DNA of 64,000 nucleotides, taken from assembly GCF_008704205.1 (NCBI RefSeq), contig NZ_VXLC01000027.1, positions 124,001 through 188,000 of the forward strand. The letters are read 5' to 3'. This document shows, piece by piece, positions 32,260-42,001 of the stretch. A program made the position numbers and the translations under genes. A model generated the notes under the pieces. The model ran no database searches. It was not told the DNA's origin and was given only the letters and a program-made list of their open reading frames with translations. Within the stretch, counting starts at the first letter, position 1; every line of letters begins with the position of its first letter. Source of the DNA: Nocardia colli. Its GTDB lineage: Bacteria; Actinomycetota; Actinomycetes; Mycobacteriales; Mycobacteriaceae.

Positions 32260-32872
32260 GATGGGCATGTCAGTACCATATGAGGAGGGCGGCCGGCGCA
32301 GCCAGAAGGCTCGCACCCGTTCCGCGTTGGTGTCCGCGACGCGCACCCTGCTGGCGCAGGGAACGATCCCGACCGTCGAGGACGCCGCCCAGGCCGCTGA
32401 CATCTCCCGCACCACCGCGTACCGATACTTCGCCAATCAGCGAGCGCTGCTGGTCGCGGTGCGGCCGGAAATCGAGCGGGACGATCTGCTGCCCGACCCC
32501 GCGCCCGCCGACCCGTGCGCCCGCCTCGACCTGGTCATGCGCGAGTGCGTCCGCATCGCCCAGGAGTGGGAGCCGGAACTGCGTACGTCACTGCGACTCT
32601 CGCTCGAACCCGGCGCCACCGACACCACACTGCTGCGCCGCGGACGCGCCATCGGCTGGCTGGAGCATGCCCTGGCGCCGCTGCGTGACCACCATCCCGG
32701 CATCGATGTCCACCGGCTCGCCGTCGCCATCCGCTCGGCGACCGGTATCGAGTCCTACATCTGGCTCGTCGACGTCGCCGGACTGGCCCGCGCCGAGGCC
32801 GCCGAAACCCTCTGCCGCACAGCACAAGCCCTGCTCGCCTACGCGCTCGCGGATCCGCCCGGCGCATCCTGA
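32258..32872 (+). CDS. TetR family transcriptional regulator
   Basis: About 204 residues; ATGs at 32258, 32261 and 32267 are all possible and none has a Shine-Dalgarno, suggesting a leaderless mRNA. The N-terminal HTH reads RSALVSATRTLLAQGTIPTV, EDAAQAADISRTTAYRYFAN, the classical TetR pattern ending in YRYF. The ligand domain is alpha-helical. The dyad overlapping its start argues for autoregulation together with the divergent cupin gene. Confidence 0.85.
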   Translation: MMGMSVPYEEGGRRSQKARTRSALVSATRTLLAQGTIPTVEDAAQAADISRTTAYRYFANQRALLVAVRPEIERDDLLPDPAPADPCARLDLVMRECVRIAQEWEPELRTSLRLSLEPGATDTTLLRRGRAIGWLEHALAPLRDHHPGIDVHRLAVAIRSATGIESYIWLVDVAGLARAEAAETLCRTAQALLAYALADPPGAS

Positions 32873-33031
32873 AACCGGCGCGCTGGACGGCCGTGGGCGA
32901 CTTCACGGCAACCCGACGCGGTCGCCGCCGTGACGCGGTAAAGTACTACGTTCACGGGACATTTGCCGCTCGCGGACAGTGTCACCGTTGCTCTGCTTAA
33001 AACTGATCGATCGCACAGAGGCGCCAGGAAG

Positions 33032-34243
33032 ATGAATCGTTCAGGGCCGGGCCGATTCCTTCTTATTGTGGTGGCCACCTTTTCGCTGTCGGTCGGTGCG
33101 GCGATGCCCGCGGCATCGGCCTCGCCCTTCCTGCCGAGCCTGCCGATCGGAACGCCGTCGTACACGGTCGAGGTGGATCGATCGGGCAACACTCCGGCGT
33201 ACATCTTCTATACCGCCGGTGTGAGCGCGGCCGCACTGGTCCCCGCGGTCGGTGCGGCGTTGTCCGGGCTGCCCGGCGGTGCGCCCGCCAACGTGATCGC
33301 GGATCGGTCCGGCCGCGAGATCTGGCGCTACACACCACCTCCCGGCCACGGGGTGGCGAATTTCCGCACCCAGACCTATCAGGGCAAACCGGTGTTGACC
33401 TGGTGGCAGGGCAGCACCGTCGGCGGGCACGGTTCCGGCGTCGATTACCTCGCCGACGACCACTACCGGATCATCGCGACCGTCACGCCCGGTCCGGGGC
33501 TCAGCTCCGATGTCCACGAATTCCGGCTCACCCCGGACGGTCACGCCCTGATCACCGCATACCAGGAGGTCCCCGCCGACCTCAGCGCGATCGGTGGCCC
33601 GAAGGACGGCACGATGTTCGACTGCATCGCCTCGGTGGTCGACATCGCGACGAACGAGGTGCTGTTCCGGTGGAGCGCCGCGGCGCACATCCCGCTGACC
33701 GACACCCAGGTGCCGGGTCTGATCCCCGGCAACACGAGTTATGACCCGTACCATATGAATTCGATCGCGCTGGACCCGTCGGGCAATCTGGTCGTCTCTA
33801 TGCGCAACACCTCGGCCGTATACGGCATCGATGCGCACACCGGCGAGATCAACTGGCAGCTGGGCGGCAAGAACTCCAGCTTCGAACTCGGGCCGGGTGT
33901 GCAGTTCGGATTTCAACACGACGCCGAATTCACCGATCCGGCTACGCTGCGACTGTTCAACAACAATTCCAGCGGGCCGAGCACGCTCGGTCCGTCCAGC
34001 GTGCAATGGATCCACCTCGACCTCGCGACCCGGCGAGCGACCCTGGTGCGCAACCAAACTCATCCGAGTGGTCTGGTCACGGTCGCGATGGGCAACGCGC
34101 AGGGTCTGCCGAACGGGAACACGCTGGTCGGCTGGGGCGTCGTGCCCCGCATCTCGGAGTTCTCCCCGACCGGCGAACTGGTCTACGAGGCGACCCTCCC
34201 GTTCGGCACCTACCGTGCCTACGCGGACGCTTGGACCCCCTGA
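33032..34243 (+). CDS. secreted arylsulfotransferase-like (ASST) beta-propeller protein
   Basis: A 403-residue protein from ATG 33032, with a signal peptide (FLLIVVATFSLSVGAAMPAA, cleavage near SASP). The mature chain shows propeller-type blades with PVLTWWQGSTVGGHGSG, VHEFRLTPDGHALITAYQEV, YDPYHMNSIALDPSGNLVVS and INWQLGGKNS, the order seen in arylsulfotransferase-family proteins, including the conserved His-containing HEF, HMNS and QHDAEF segments. In actinobacteria many such proteins are of unknown activity. Its 3' end overlaps the convergent membrane nitrilase gene by 25 bases. Confidence 0.78.
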   Translation: MNRSGPGRFLLIVVATFSLSVGAAMPAASASPFLPSLPIGTPSYTVEVDRSGNTPAYIFYTAGVSAAALVPAVGAALSGLPGGAPANVIADRSGREIWRYTPPPGHGVANFRTQTYQGKPVLTWWQGSTVGGHGSGVDYLADDHYRIIATVTPGPGLSSDVHEFRLTPDGHALITAYQEVPADLSAIGGPKDGTMFDCIASVVDIATNEVLFRWSAAAHIPLTDTQVPGLIPGNTSYDPYHMNSIALDPSGNLVVSMRNTSAVYGIDAHTGEINWQLGGKNSSFELGPGVQFGFQHDAEFTDPATLRLFNNNSSGPSTLGPSSVQWIHLDLATRRATLVRNQTHPSGLVTVAMGNAQGLPNGNTLVGWGVVPRISEFSPTGELVYEATLPFGTYRAYADAWTP

Positions 34244-35829
34244 TCTCCGGACGGCGCCCGGCTATCGGACTTCGGCCGTAAGCGCTTGGGGCGCAGTCCG
34301 ATTCCGGCAGCGATCAGGACGAAGGTGCCGGCCAGGCACAGCCAGGCGAAGAGGTCGCCGGTGAGCCGGTAGAGCGTCGTGGTGCCGTGGATCGGTACGT
34401 CGACGATCCACGGGTCGTGATCGACGGTGGTGTCCTGGGTGGCGATGGGCCGGCCGTGATAGTCGAAGGCGGCCGACCAGCCGTTGAAATCCTGCCGGAC
34501 CAGCGAGTAGCCGTTCTCGATCGCGCGCAGGCTGGACATTTGGGTGTGCAGGCGGCCGATCTCCGGCCAGTCGCCGCCCGGCACCAGCATGATGTCGGCG
34601 TCGGCGTCCATCATGGCGGGAAAGTCTGCGTCGTAACAGATTACGTTCGCGATTCGACCGTAGGGCGTGTCTGCCACGGGCGCCTTTCCATCACCGGGGG
34701 TGTAGGTCTCGAGGCCCGGAATCGGGTGGGCCTTCTGGTAGGTCCACAGGAGCGTGCCGTCCGGGGCGAGGAAATGGGTCTCATCGCGGCCGTAGGGTGC
34801 GGTCGGCAGGTAGACGTGCACCGCGACGTTCAGATAGATCTGCTCCTGCCGGGCCAGGTTCTGCGCGGCGGTACGGAAAGCCGGCTCGCCCGGCACCGAG
34901 ATTCTGGCCGCGTTCTCCGACCACAGAACGATTTTCGCGCCCGCCTCGGCGGCTCGCCGGGTGTCGTCGAACAGTCCGTCGATGACCGCCTTCGATTCCC
35001 GCGCGACCGTGTCCGGGTCGAACCGCGGTATGGCCATCGGGTCGAGTCCGGGCTGCCCCAGCGCCTTCATCTGCGCATCCATCGCCGCCATGCTCGGGTT
35101 GATACCGGCGATCCGCACGGTCTGGGCGGTCGATACCGGGAAGAACGCCAATCGCGCACTGCCGCCGACGATTACGATGCCGAGCACGCCGACGTAGACG
35201 CCGAGTGCTCGAGCGGCGCGCCAGGACGGCGGACGCTCCCACAGATCGTTGACGACTGTGGCGAGTCCACCGATGAGGAACCCGACGGAGTACGGTCCGA
35301 ATATCGAGATCACTTGCAGCAGTCCAGGATTGGTGTACTGAGTGTCGGCGAGCAGACCGTACGCGGTGCCGAACGGACCGAACACCCCGAGCAGGAACTC
35401 GCACGCCGCCAACGCCATCGGAAACAACAGCAGGCCCGCGATCCTGCCCAGTCGTGGCGCGAGCAGGCGGTCCACCAGGTAGGGGAGAGTGAGCACGGTG
35501 CCGAAGGCCATGCCGCCCAGCGCGGTCATCCCGGTCAGCGGAACCGCCACATGCCACAGGAAGAACATCGAGGCCACAACCCCGGCCAGCCAGACCAGGC
35601 CGATCCCGGTAACCGCGCGACCGGATCGCGAAAACCGCAGCAGCAGAATCGAGAACAGCCATGCCGCCACCGGGATATCCCAGCGGCCGTTGACCGCGAA
35701 CAGCGACAGGATCGTGCCGGCGCCGAGCCACAGATAGCGCAGTCGGTCAGGTGGTCGCCCGGCGCTCGACGATGGGCCGGCACCGGAATAGATGTTGTCG
35801 GACAGCTGATTGCGCGTACCCGTGGTCAT
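34219..35829 (-). CDS. apolipoprotein N-acyltransferase-like membrane nitrilase
   Basis: A 536-residue protein with six or so N-terminal membrane helices (for example VTGIGLVWLAGVVASMFFLW), a C-terminal carbon-nitrogen hydrolase domain, and a last helix (LFAWLCLAGTFVLIAAGIGL). The Lnt triad is complete: Glu in VLWSENAAR, Lys in WTYQKAHPIPGLE, Cys in NVICYDADFP. The family N-acylates lipoproteins at the outer leaflet. Divergence in the membrane half means it may be a paralogue with another acceptor. It is divergent from a MarR gene, and three ACTTGGA-type sites lie between them. Confidence 0.8.
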   Translation of the reverse strand: MTTGTRNQLSDNIYSGAGPSSSAGRPPDRLRYLWLGAGTILSLFAVNGRWDIPVAAWLFSILLLRFSRSGRAVTGIGLVWLAGVVASMFFLWHVAVPLTGMTALGGMAFGTVLTLPYLVDRLLAPRLGRIAGLLLFPMALAACEFLLGVFGPFGTAYGLLADTQYTNPGLLQVISIFGPYSVGFLIGGLATVVNDLWERPPSWRAARALGVYVGVLGIVIVGGSARLAFFPVSTAQTVRIAGINPSMAAMDAQMKALGQPGLDPMAIPRFDPDTVARESKAVIDGLFDDTRRAAEAGAKIVLWSENAARISVPGEPAFRTAAQNLARQEQIYLNVAVHVYLPTAPYGRDETHFLAPDGTLLWTYQKAHPIPGLETYTPGDGKAPVADTPYGRIANVICYDADFPAMMDADADIMLVPGGDWPEIGRLHTQMSSLRAIENGYSLVRQDFNGWSAAFDYHGRPIATQDTTVDHDPWIVDVPIHGTTTLYRLTGDLFAWLCLAGTFVLIAAGIGLRPKRLRPKSDSRAPSGDQGVQASA

Positions 35830-35848
35830 CCGAAGTCTCCTGGATCAA

Positions 35849-35924
35849 ACACTTGGAGCATCCAAGTGTCGATAGTCTGACACGTCGATACTTGGAGTTG
35901 TCAAGTGTTTGAGTTTCCAAGTAA
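35849..35924. promoter_or_regulatory. MarR-type operators between the Lnt-like and MarR genes
   Basis: ACACTTGGA-GCA-TCCAAGTGT at 35849-35869 is a perfect 9-bp dyad. ACTTGGA-GTT-GTCAAGT at 35890-35906 is the same site with one mismatch. A further half site (TCCAAGT) is at 35916-35922, a few bases before the MarR start. The repeated consensus ACTTGGA-N3-TCCAAGT points to one regulator controlling both genes. Confidence 0.7.
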
Positions 35925-35933
35925 TGTGTAGGT

Positions 35934-36395
35934 ATGGTTGAACGCCGCAGCACGGAAGAAGCGCTGGTCTACGACGTATTGGACCTGATCTTCATCGCGG
36001 CCGAGCAGATCAATGCGCTGCTCGCCGACACCGTCGGCGACGTGGGGCTGACGGCCGTCATGGCCAAGACGCTGTGGCAGATCGAACCGTCCGCGACCCC
36101 GTCGATGCGGCAGCTCGCCGCCGCCCTGGGCTGTGACCCGTCCACGGTGACCTTCCTCGCCGACCGTCTCCAGGAGAAGGGGCTGATCACCCGCGAGATC
36201 GATCCGGCGAACCGGCGGGCCAAGATCGTGACCCTGACCGAGCGTGGCCGCGAAGTCCGGCAGCAACTCGGCGCGGCCATGCTCACCCGGTCGTCGGTCG
36301 CCGACCTCGATCCGGGGGAGCGGCGCCAGCTCGGTCGGCTACTGACCAAGCTCACGCGGTCGAAAACTGCTGGTACCGATACGGATTCGGACTGA
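35934..36395 (+). CDS. MarR family transcriptional regulator
   Basis: A 153-residue protein with ATG 35934 directly following the operator region. The winged helix reads MRQLAAALGCDPSTVTFLAD, RLQEKGLITREIDPANRRAK, then IVTLTERGREVRQQ, the recognition helix and wing of MarR proteins. It probably binds the ACTTGGA dyads in its own promoter and represses itself and the divergent Lnt-like gene. Inducer unknown. Confidence 0.88.
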   Translation: MVERRSTEEALVYDVLDLIFIAAEQINALLADTVGDVGLTAVMAKTLWQIEPSATPSMRQLAAALGCDPSTVTFLADRLQEKGLITREIDPANRRAKIVTLTERGREVRQQLGAAMLTRSSVADLDPGERRQLGRLLTKLTRSKTAGTDTDSD

Positions 36396-36658
36396 CGGAC
36401 CGGCTGGCACCGGTCTCCTCCGGGTGCTGTGAACCGGAATGGCGCTAACCCTGACGTTGCGGCCGGGTTGTCCTGACGGCGGGAGTGATTGAAGCGCAAC
36501 GGATTTGCGCAAAACGCGGCGTGTGGGCGGACAGTTGGCAGCGGTGTGTGCGACTGTGGCGGGTGTCACCTGGCTTGGTATGCGTGACGGGGTTAGCTTG
36601 AACTTTAGAGGTGCTAACTAAATCCGTGTGTTACTGATGCTTCGGGAGAGATGGCGAC

Positions 36659-37366
36659 ATGTCTGACGACGTGAATGTGAAGCAGGACAACGATAATGGC
36701 GCGATCGGCCGCCGGGCGCTGATCGGCACCGGGGTGGTCGCGGTGGGAGCGGCGGCACTGGGCGGCGGCCTGATCGGAGCGGCCGCGGCGAGTCCCGCAG
36801 CGCCGGACGGACTCGGGAACGAGGGCGCGCTCGACAGCAACCTCAACAATGCGCCGCATCTGTTCAAGCTGACCGCATCGGAGCGCGCCAACCACGACGG
36901 CGGTTACCTGCAAGGCGCCAACGAAGACAATTTCCCGGTCCTGAAGGGGCAGAAGGGATCCGTGTACTTCGTCCACCTCGACGGCGGCGGCATCCGTGAG
37001 CCGCACTGGCATCCCTCGGCCTGGGAGCTGAACTTCATCATCGCGGGCCGGGCGAAGTGGTCCATTCTGGGCACGCACCCGGACGGGACCTACCACAACG
37101 ACGTGTTCGAAGCCGGGCAGGGCGATCTGGTCTTCGCCCCGCAGGGGTACTTCCACTACTTCGAAAATGCCAGTGCCGATACGCCTTTGGACGTGCTCGT
37201 CATGTTCAACACCAGCGCGGGGGAACCCAACGACGACATCGGCATCGTCGGCACGCTCAACTCCCTGCCCCGGGAGGTCCTCGCCGCGTCCTTCGGGATC
37301 CCGGTCTCCGCCTTCGCCAACGTCCCCACCGAGATCAAGCCGGTGGTGATCACCCGCCATCGATGA
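36659..37366 (+). CDS. Tat-exported cupin protein (oxalate-decarboxylase-like monocupin)
   Basis: A 235-residue protein with GGGAG ten bases before ATG 36659. The N-terminus has a twin-arginine motif in AIGRRALIGTGVVAVGAAAL, predicting export in folded form. The cupin core includes REPHWHPSAWELNFIIAGRA (metal ligands His-x-His and Glu) and PQGYFHYFENAS (third His), as in one half of oxalate decarboxylases. The C-terminus LAASFGIPVSAFANVP also resembles that family. Substrate not proven. The 263 bases upstream have no gene; an inverted pair GTTAGC/GCTAAC (36592-36618) near a TTGAAC hexamer may mark the promoter. Confidence 0.8.
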   Translation: MSDDVNVKQDNDNGAIGRRALIGTGVVAVGAAALGGGLIGAAAASPAAPDGLGNEGALDSNLNNAPHLFKLTASERANHDGGYLQGANEDNFPVLKGQKGSVYFVHLDGGGIREPHWHPSAWELNFIIAGRAKWSILGTHPDGTYHNDVFEAGQGDLVFAPQGYFHYFENASADTPLDVLVMFNTSAGEPNDDIGIVGTLNSLPREVLAASFGIPVSAFANVPTEIKPVVITRHR

Positions 37367-37516
37367 CCGGTACCCGCCGCCGCCGTCGAGTGACGGCGGA
37401 GGCGGGCGGTCCGCCGATTCCGGCCGCGGTCAGGCGCTCCGGGACCGGCACTACCCTGAGGCGACGTACCCGGGTGCCGGGTACGTGTTGCCGGGTGAGC
37501 GAAGGGAAGTCGCAGA

Positions 37517-38890
37517 ATGCTGTTGCCGTCGACCGAGCGGGCGTTGCTGCATCGGGTCGCCGTCGAGCAGGCGGAATACCGCGTGCCGTCGCTGATCGCC
37601 GCCGTGGTGCGCGACGGTCAGCTGGTGTGGTCGGGCGCCAGGGGCCGGGTCGACGGGCATCAGCCGACCACGGATACGCAGTACCGCATCGGATCGATCA
37701 CCAAGTCGATGGTGGCCACCCTGGTGCTGCGGCTGCGCGACGAGGGCAAACTCGACCTGGCCGACCCGGTGGCCAAGCATGTGCCCGGGGCACCGCTGGG
37801 GGATCGGACGGTTGCCCAGCTGCTCTCGCACACCGCCGGCCTGCGCGCGGAGTCGCCCGGCCAGTGGTGGGAGCGCACCGAGGGCGGTGATTGGACCGCG
37901 CTCGCCGACAGCCTGGACGGTGATGCGGGGAGCCAGGCACTATTGCACCGGGCGGGGCGCCGGTTCCACTATTCCAACGTCGGCTTCGCCGCGCTCGGCG
38001 AGTTGGTCGCCCGGCTCCGCGGGCACAGCTGGCACGAAGCGCTGCACGCCGAAGTGCTTGTCCCGCTGGGCATGACGCGCACAACGGTATCGCCCGCGGT
38101 CCCGCACGCCACCGGTTGCGCGGTGCATCCCTGGGCGGACGTGGTCCTCGCCGAGCCCGCACACGATCACGGCGCGATGGGTGCGGCCGGCCAGCTCTGG
38201 TCCACGGTGCGCGATCTCGCCCGCTGGGCGGCGTTCGTCGGCGGCGACACCGGCGATGTGCTCGCGGCCGACACCCTGGCGGAGATGCGTGATCCGGCCA
38301 CGGTCGACGACGGCGACGAGTGGACCACGGGGTACGGGCTCGGCTTCCAGTTGCGGCGCCACCAGGGCCGCCGGCTGGCCGGCCACAGCGGAGCCATGCC
38401 CGGCTTCATCGCCAACGTCTGGGCCGACCCCAAAGATCGCACCGGCGTGCTGTTCCTGTCCAACACCACCTACGGCGGCATCCGGGGCAAGCTGGACCTC
38501 GCGCTGCTGGACATCCTGGCCGAGCACGAGCCGGCGTTGCCCGAGGAATGGCTGCCCGGGCCCGCCGTGGACCCGAACCTGTTGGCGCTCACCGGAACTT
38601 GGTACTGGGGCACCGCCTCGATCGCCCTGCACCTGCGCGCCGACGGCCTGCTCCAACTCAAAGCGCTCGCACACGGCGGCCGGCAGTCCCGGTTCCGCCC
38701 CGAGCCGGACGGCTCCTGGACCGGACTCGACGGCTACTACGCCGGCGAACGCATGGCGTTCGTGCACGGCCCGGACGGCACCGCCACACGCCTGGAACTG
38801 GTGAGCTACGTATTCACCCGCGCACCCTACGAGCCCGCCGGCCCCATCCCCGGCGGCGTCGACCCGGCCGGGTGGCAGGGCACGGACTGA
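37517..38890 (+). CDS. serine hydrolase (beta-lactamase / class C penicillin-binding family)
   Basis: A 457-residue protein with AAGGGA before ATG 37517. The SxxK motif is RIGSITKSMVATL (nucleophile Ser), the Tyr-x-Asn motif is FHYSNVGFAALGELVA, and the third motif is AGHSGAMPG. No signal peptide is visible, so it is probably cytoplasmic. A C-terminal domain of about 110 residues (from GTWYWGTASIALHLRADG) resembles the lipocalin-like tail of many esterase-type members. It could be an esterase, amidase or D-aminopeptidase. It is convergent with the DUF2252 gene one base away. Confidence 0.85.
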   Translation: MLLPSTERALLHRVAVEQAEYRVPSLIAAVVRDGQLVWSGARGRVDGHQPTTDTQYRIGSITKSMVATLVLRLRDEGKLDLADPVAKHVPGAPLGDRTVAQLLSHTAGLRAESPGQWWERTEGGDWTALADSLDGDAGSQALLHRAGRRFHYSNVGFAALGELVARLRGHSWHEALHAEVLVPLGMTRTTVSPAVPHATGCAVHPWADVVLAEPAHDHGAMGAAGQLWSTVRDLARWAAFVGGDTGDVLAADTLAEMRDPATVDDGDEWTTGYGLGFQLRRHQGRRLAGHSGAMPGFIANVWADPKDRTGVLFLSNTTYGGIRGKLDLALLDILAEHEPALPEEWLPGPAVDPNLLALTGTWYWGTASIALHLRADGLLQLKALAHGGRQSRFRPEPDGSWTGLDGYYAGERMAFVHGPDGTATRLELVSYVFTRAPYEPAGPIPGGVDPAGWQGTD

Positions 38891-38891
38891 A

Positions 38892-40295
38892 TTACCAGCC
38901 GCGGTCCGCCGCTTTCACCTCGCCCGACTCGATCGCCGCAACCAGCGCGGCGTGATCGGTGTGTGTCTGGGCGGCGTATCCGCGGGCGAAATCGAGAATT
39001 CCCGAGGTGAACGCCGCGCCTTTCCCGATGTACGCGTCGATCGCTTCGGGTTCGCCGCTGCGGGCGTGAGATTTTGCCAGCGCCGTGCCGCACGTCTCGG
39101 CGAATTGCGGCAGGTAGCCGGCGATCTGGCGGCCGCTGGGGATGATCTTCATGTCGCGGAATTGCCTTGTGTAGTAGTCGATCCCGTCCACGCGCACCGA
39201 ACCGAGAAAGATGTCGCTCGCCGATTGCATCAACCGCTGACCGACGCAGACCCGCTCGCCGTGGTTGCCGCACTCGCTCGGGGCGAGGAACTCCTCGTAG
39301 ACCGAGGCGGTCGCCTGCTTCATCTGGAAGAACACCAGCTCGCCGCTGTCGCCCTCCATGAGATGCAAGTAGACCCGCATGCCGACGCTCCCGACTCCGA
39401 CCACCTGCTGGACCGTGTCCAATCGGGAGAACCGCCCGACCAGCCGGACCAGGTGCGGCGGAATCGACGCGAGGTAGGTGTCGAAGATCTGCTCGTACAC
39501 CCTGATCTCATCCAGATCGCTGAGGTCGACGTGGCGGCGTTTGATCGGATCGTCGGCGATGCGCCGCCGCCCGTCCTCGACGGTGACCAGCTGGCGCGCC
39601 GTCCCCTCCTGCGAGCGCTTCTTGCTCTGCTTGCCGATCGTCCGTTTGGCGTGTTTGGCGAACTGCGAGTCGAGGTTTCGCAACGGCACATCCGCGGTGA
39701 TCCGGTCATACCACACGTCCAGTTCGCCTGCTCCGGCATAACGGCGCATCGCCGAGCGATAACCGTCGATCGCCGCCGTGGCCGCCGCTTCCGCCGTCGA
39801 TGTCTCGATCCCCTCGGTCGCGGCGAGCACATACACGCTCGTGCAGAGCCGCTTGATATCCCACTCGAACGGCCCGGGCAGGGTCTCGTCGAAGTCGCGC
39901 GCGTCGAACAGCAATTGCCGCTCCGGCGAGGCCCATAACCCGAAATTGAGGATGTGCGCGTCCCCGCACATCTGCACCGTCAATCCGGAATGCTCGCGCG
40001 CCGCCAGGTCCGCGGCCATCACCGCCGCCGCCCCGCGCAGATACGCCCACGCCGACGACGCCATCCTCGCGTACCGCAACGGCAGCAACTCGGCGTCGCG
40101 CACCGCTTCCTGAGCTTGCAACCTGCCCAGCGCCGACATCGAACGACCGCTCGGATCCCATTCACCCGCTGATCGCCGGGGCGCACGCGCTCGGGCCGCG
40201 CGACCGGCCTCGCTGTCCCGGCTGACCGCCGGCATCGCCCGGACGCGCGCCGACGGGGGCGAGATCGCCGCGGCCTCGGAAAGTTGTGTGCTCAT
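38892..40295 (-). CDS. DUF2252 family protein
   Basis: A 467-residue protein starting at ATG 40295 with GGAAGGGA upstream; the frame is open much further but without support. The family signature VQMCGDAHILNFGLWASPER, followed by FDARDFDETLPGPFEWDIKR, resembles the catalytic loop of aminoglycoside phosphotransferase-like kinases. FSRLDTVQQVVGVGSVGMRV and FFQMKQATASVYE follow. DUF2252 proteins are predicted kinases of unknown substrate, frequent in actinobacteria. The RELxxxRxx-type start (EWDPSGRSMSALGRLQ) is typical of the family. Confidence 0.85.
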   Translation of the reverse strand: MSTQLSEAAAISPPSARVRAMPAVSRDSEAGRAARARAPRRSAGEWDPSGRSMSALGRLQAQEAVRDAELLPLRYARMASSAWAYLRGAAAVMAADLAAREHSGLTVQMCGDAHILNFGLWASPERQLLFDARDFDETLPGPFEWDIKRLCTSVYVLAATEGIETSTAEAAATAAIDGYRSAMRRYAGAGELDVWYDRITADVPLRNLDSQFAKHAKRTIGKQSKKRSQEGTARQLVTVEDGRRRIADDPIKRRHVDLSDLDEIRVYEQIFDTYLASIPPHLVRLVGRFSRLDTVQQVVGVGSVGMRVYLHLMEGDSGELVFFQMKQATASVYEEFLAPSECGNHGERVCVGQRLMQSASDIFLGSVRVDGIDYYTRQFRDMKIIPSGRQIAGYLPQFAETCGTALAKSHARSGEPEAIDAYIGKGAAFTSGILDFARGYAAQTHTDHAALVAAIESGEVKAADRGW

Positions 40296-40354
40296 CGTGG
40301 TCCCTTCCTGCTCAGTCCGGGAGATAACGACATCAGACAACTCACAGCAAATCA

Positions 40355-42001
40355 TCAATCGAGTGAGTTGACCAGTACGGCGGATTGCGTCTGTGCCCAC
40401 AGCGCACGACGACGTTGCTGGGCCTCGGGCTCGGCAACCGGCACCGCCAGCAGCAGGCGCTGGGTGTAGGGCGATCGAGGTTCGGTCAGCACCTGTGCGG
40501 TGGGACCCTGTTCGACGATGGCGCCGTCGCGCAGGACGACCACGTGGTCGGCGAGTTGCTGGACGATGGCGAAGTCGTGAGTGATGAACACCGCCGCGAA
40601 TCCGAGTTTGGATTGCAGCCGCCGGATCAGCGCCAGCACCGACGCCTGGACGGCCGCGTCCAGGGCGCTCGTCGGCTCGTCCAGCACCAGGACATCGGGT
40701 TGGACGGCCAGCGCGCGGGCGATGGCCACCCGCTGGCGCTGTCCACCGGAGAGCTGGCGCGGGTAGCGCGTGATCAAGTCGGGGTCGAGCGATACCTCGT
40801 CGAGGAGTTCCTCGACTCGTTCGCGTCGTTGCGTGCCGTCGAGCGCGGTGTGTACGCGCAGCGGGAGTTCGATCGATTGCAACACGGTGTGCTGCGGATT
40901 CAGCGAGGACATCGGGTCTTGGAACACCACGCCGAGCTGCTTGCCGAGTGCTCGGCGGCTTCGCTTCTGCAACACCGCAATCGGCTCGCCGTTGAGCGTG
41001 ACCCGGCCCGCGGCGGGGGTGACCAGTCCGCACAACGCACGACCCAGTGTCGACTTCCCGGCACCGGATTCACCGACGAGCGCCACGATTTGATGCTCGC
41101 GGACAACGAGATTCGCCTCCCGCAAGGCGGTGAATGTGGCACCCGCCTTGCGGTAGTCGACGGTCAGGTTCTCGACCTCGATAACCGGCTTGGCTTGTTC
41201 GGCAACAGAACTCGACGTCGGCGGCTCGAGTTGCAGCACGGCCGCGAGTAGCGTTTTCGTATAGTCCTGCCGCGGAGCGATCAGTACCTGCTCGGCCGGC
41301 CCCGACTCGACCGGACTGCCGTTGCGCAACACGACCACATCATCGGCCAGGTCGGCGACCACGCCCATGTCGTGCGTGATCAACAGAATGGCAATGGCGC
41401 TGTCCTGCTGCAACTCTCGAAAGAGCTGGAGCACCTCGGCCTGCACGTTCGCATCGAGGGCGGTGGTCGGTTCGTCGGCGATGATCAGTTGCGGCGCACG
41501 GGAAATCGCCATGGCGATCATCGCGCGCTGCAACTGCCCACCGGAGATCTCGTGCGGATAGCTGGCCGCCACCCGCTCCGGATCGTTGATCTTGACGCGC
41601 TCGAAAAGCTCCAGCACCAGCGAATCGGCCTGCTGCTTCGAGTATGTGCGATCGGTGCGGATCACCTCGCGCAGTTGCCGCCCGATCCGGTACACCGGAT
41701 CGAACGCCGCTGCCGGGTCCTGGAACACGACCCCGATATCGCTCCTGCGCACCTGCCGGAGCGCCTCGGGCCGCATCCCGGACAGGCTCTTGCCGGACAG
41801 GGTCACGGTGCCGGTCGTGGTCGAACCCGGCGGCAGCAAGCCGAGCACCGACAGCGCGGTGAGCGATTTGCCGGACCCGGATTCCCCCACCAGCGCAAGG
41901 GTTTTGCCGCGCTCGATGGTGAAACCGAGGTCGCGCACGATGGTCTGGTCATTGATCGCGATGCCGAGATCGTGGACGGCCAGGACCGGCGGTGTGGTCA
42001 T
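40355..42001 (-). CDS. oligopeptide-type ABC transporter ATP-binding protein with two fused ATPase domains
   Basis: A 548-residue protein containing two complete ABC domains. The first has Walker A LVGESGSGKSLTAL, signature ISGGQLQRAMIAM and Walker B LIIADEPTTALD. The second has Walker A LVGESGAGKSTLGRAL, signature LSGGQRQRVAIARAL and Walker B VLVLDEPTSALD. This corresponds to DppD and DppF joined in one chain. It powers import of peptides, nickel chelates or similar solutes with the three proteins encoded upstream. The start ATG 42001 overlaps the binding-protein stop (ATGA). Confidence 0.92.
   Translation of the reverse strand: MTTPPVLAVHDLGIAINDQTIVRDLGFTIERGKTLALVGESGSGKSLTALSVLGLLPPGSTTTGTVTLSGKSLSGMRPEALRQVRRSDIGVVFQDPAAAFDPVYRIGRQLREVIRTDRTYSKQQADSLVLELFERVKINDPERVAASYPHEISGGQLQRAMIAMAISRAPQLIIADEPTTALDANVQAEVLQLFRELQQDSAIAILLITHDMGVVADLADDVVVLRNGSPVESGPAEQVLIAPRQDYTKTLLAAVLQLEPPTSSSVAEQAKPVIEVENLTVDYRKAGATFTALREANLVVREHQIVALVGESGAGKSTLGRALCGLVTPAAGRVTLNGEPIAVLQKRSRRALGKQLGVVFQDPMSSLNPQHTVLQSIELPLRVHTALDGTQRRERVEELLDEVSLDPDLITRYPRQLSGGQRQRVAIARALAVQPDVLVLDEPTSALDAAVQASVLALIRRLQSKLGFAAVFITHDFAIVQQLADHVVVLRDGAIVEQGPTAQVLTEPRSPYTQRLLLAVPVAEPEAQQRRRALWAQTQSAVLVNSLD

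Noticed and set aside
36592..36618. GTTAGC/GCTAAC inverted pair upstream of the Tat cupin gene
   Set aside because: Only 6-bp arms with a 15-base spacer; too weak to call as a separate operator, mentioned only with the gene.
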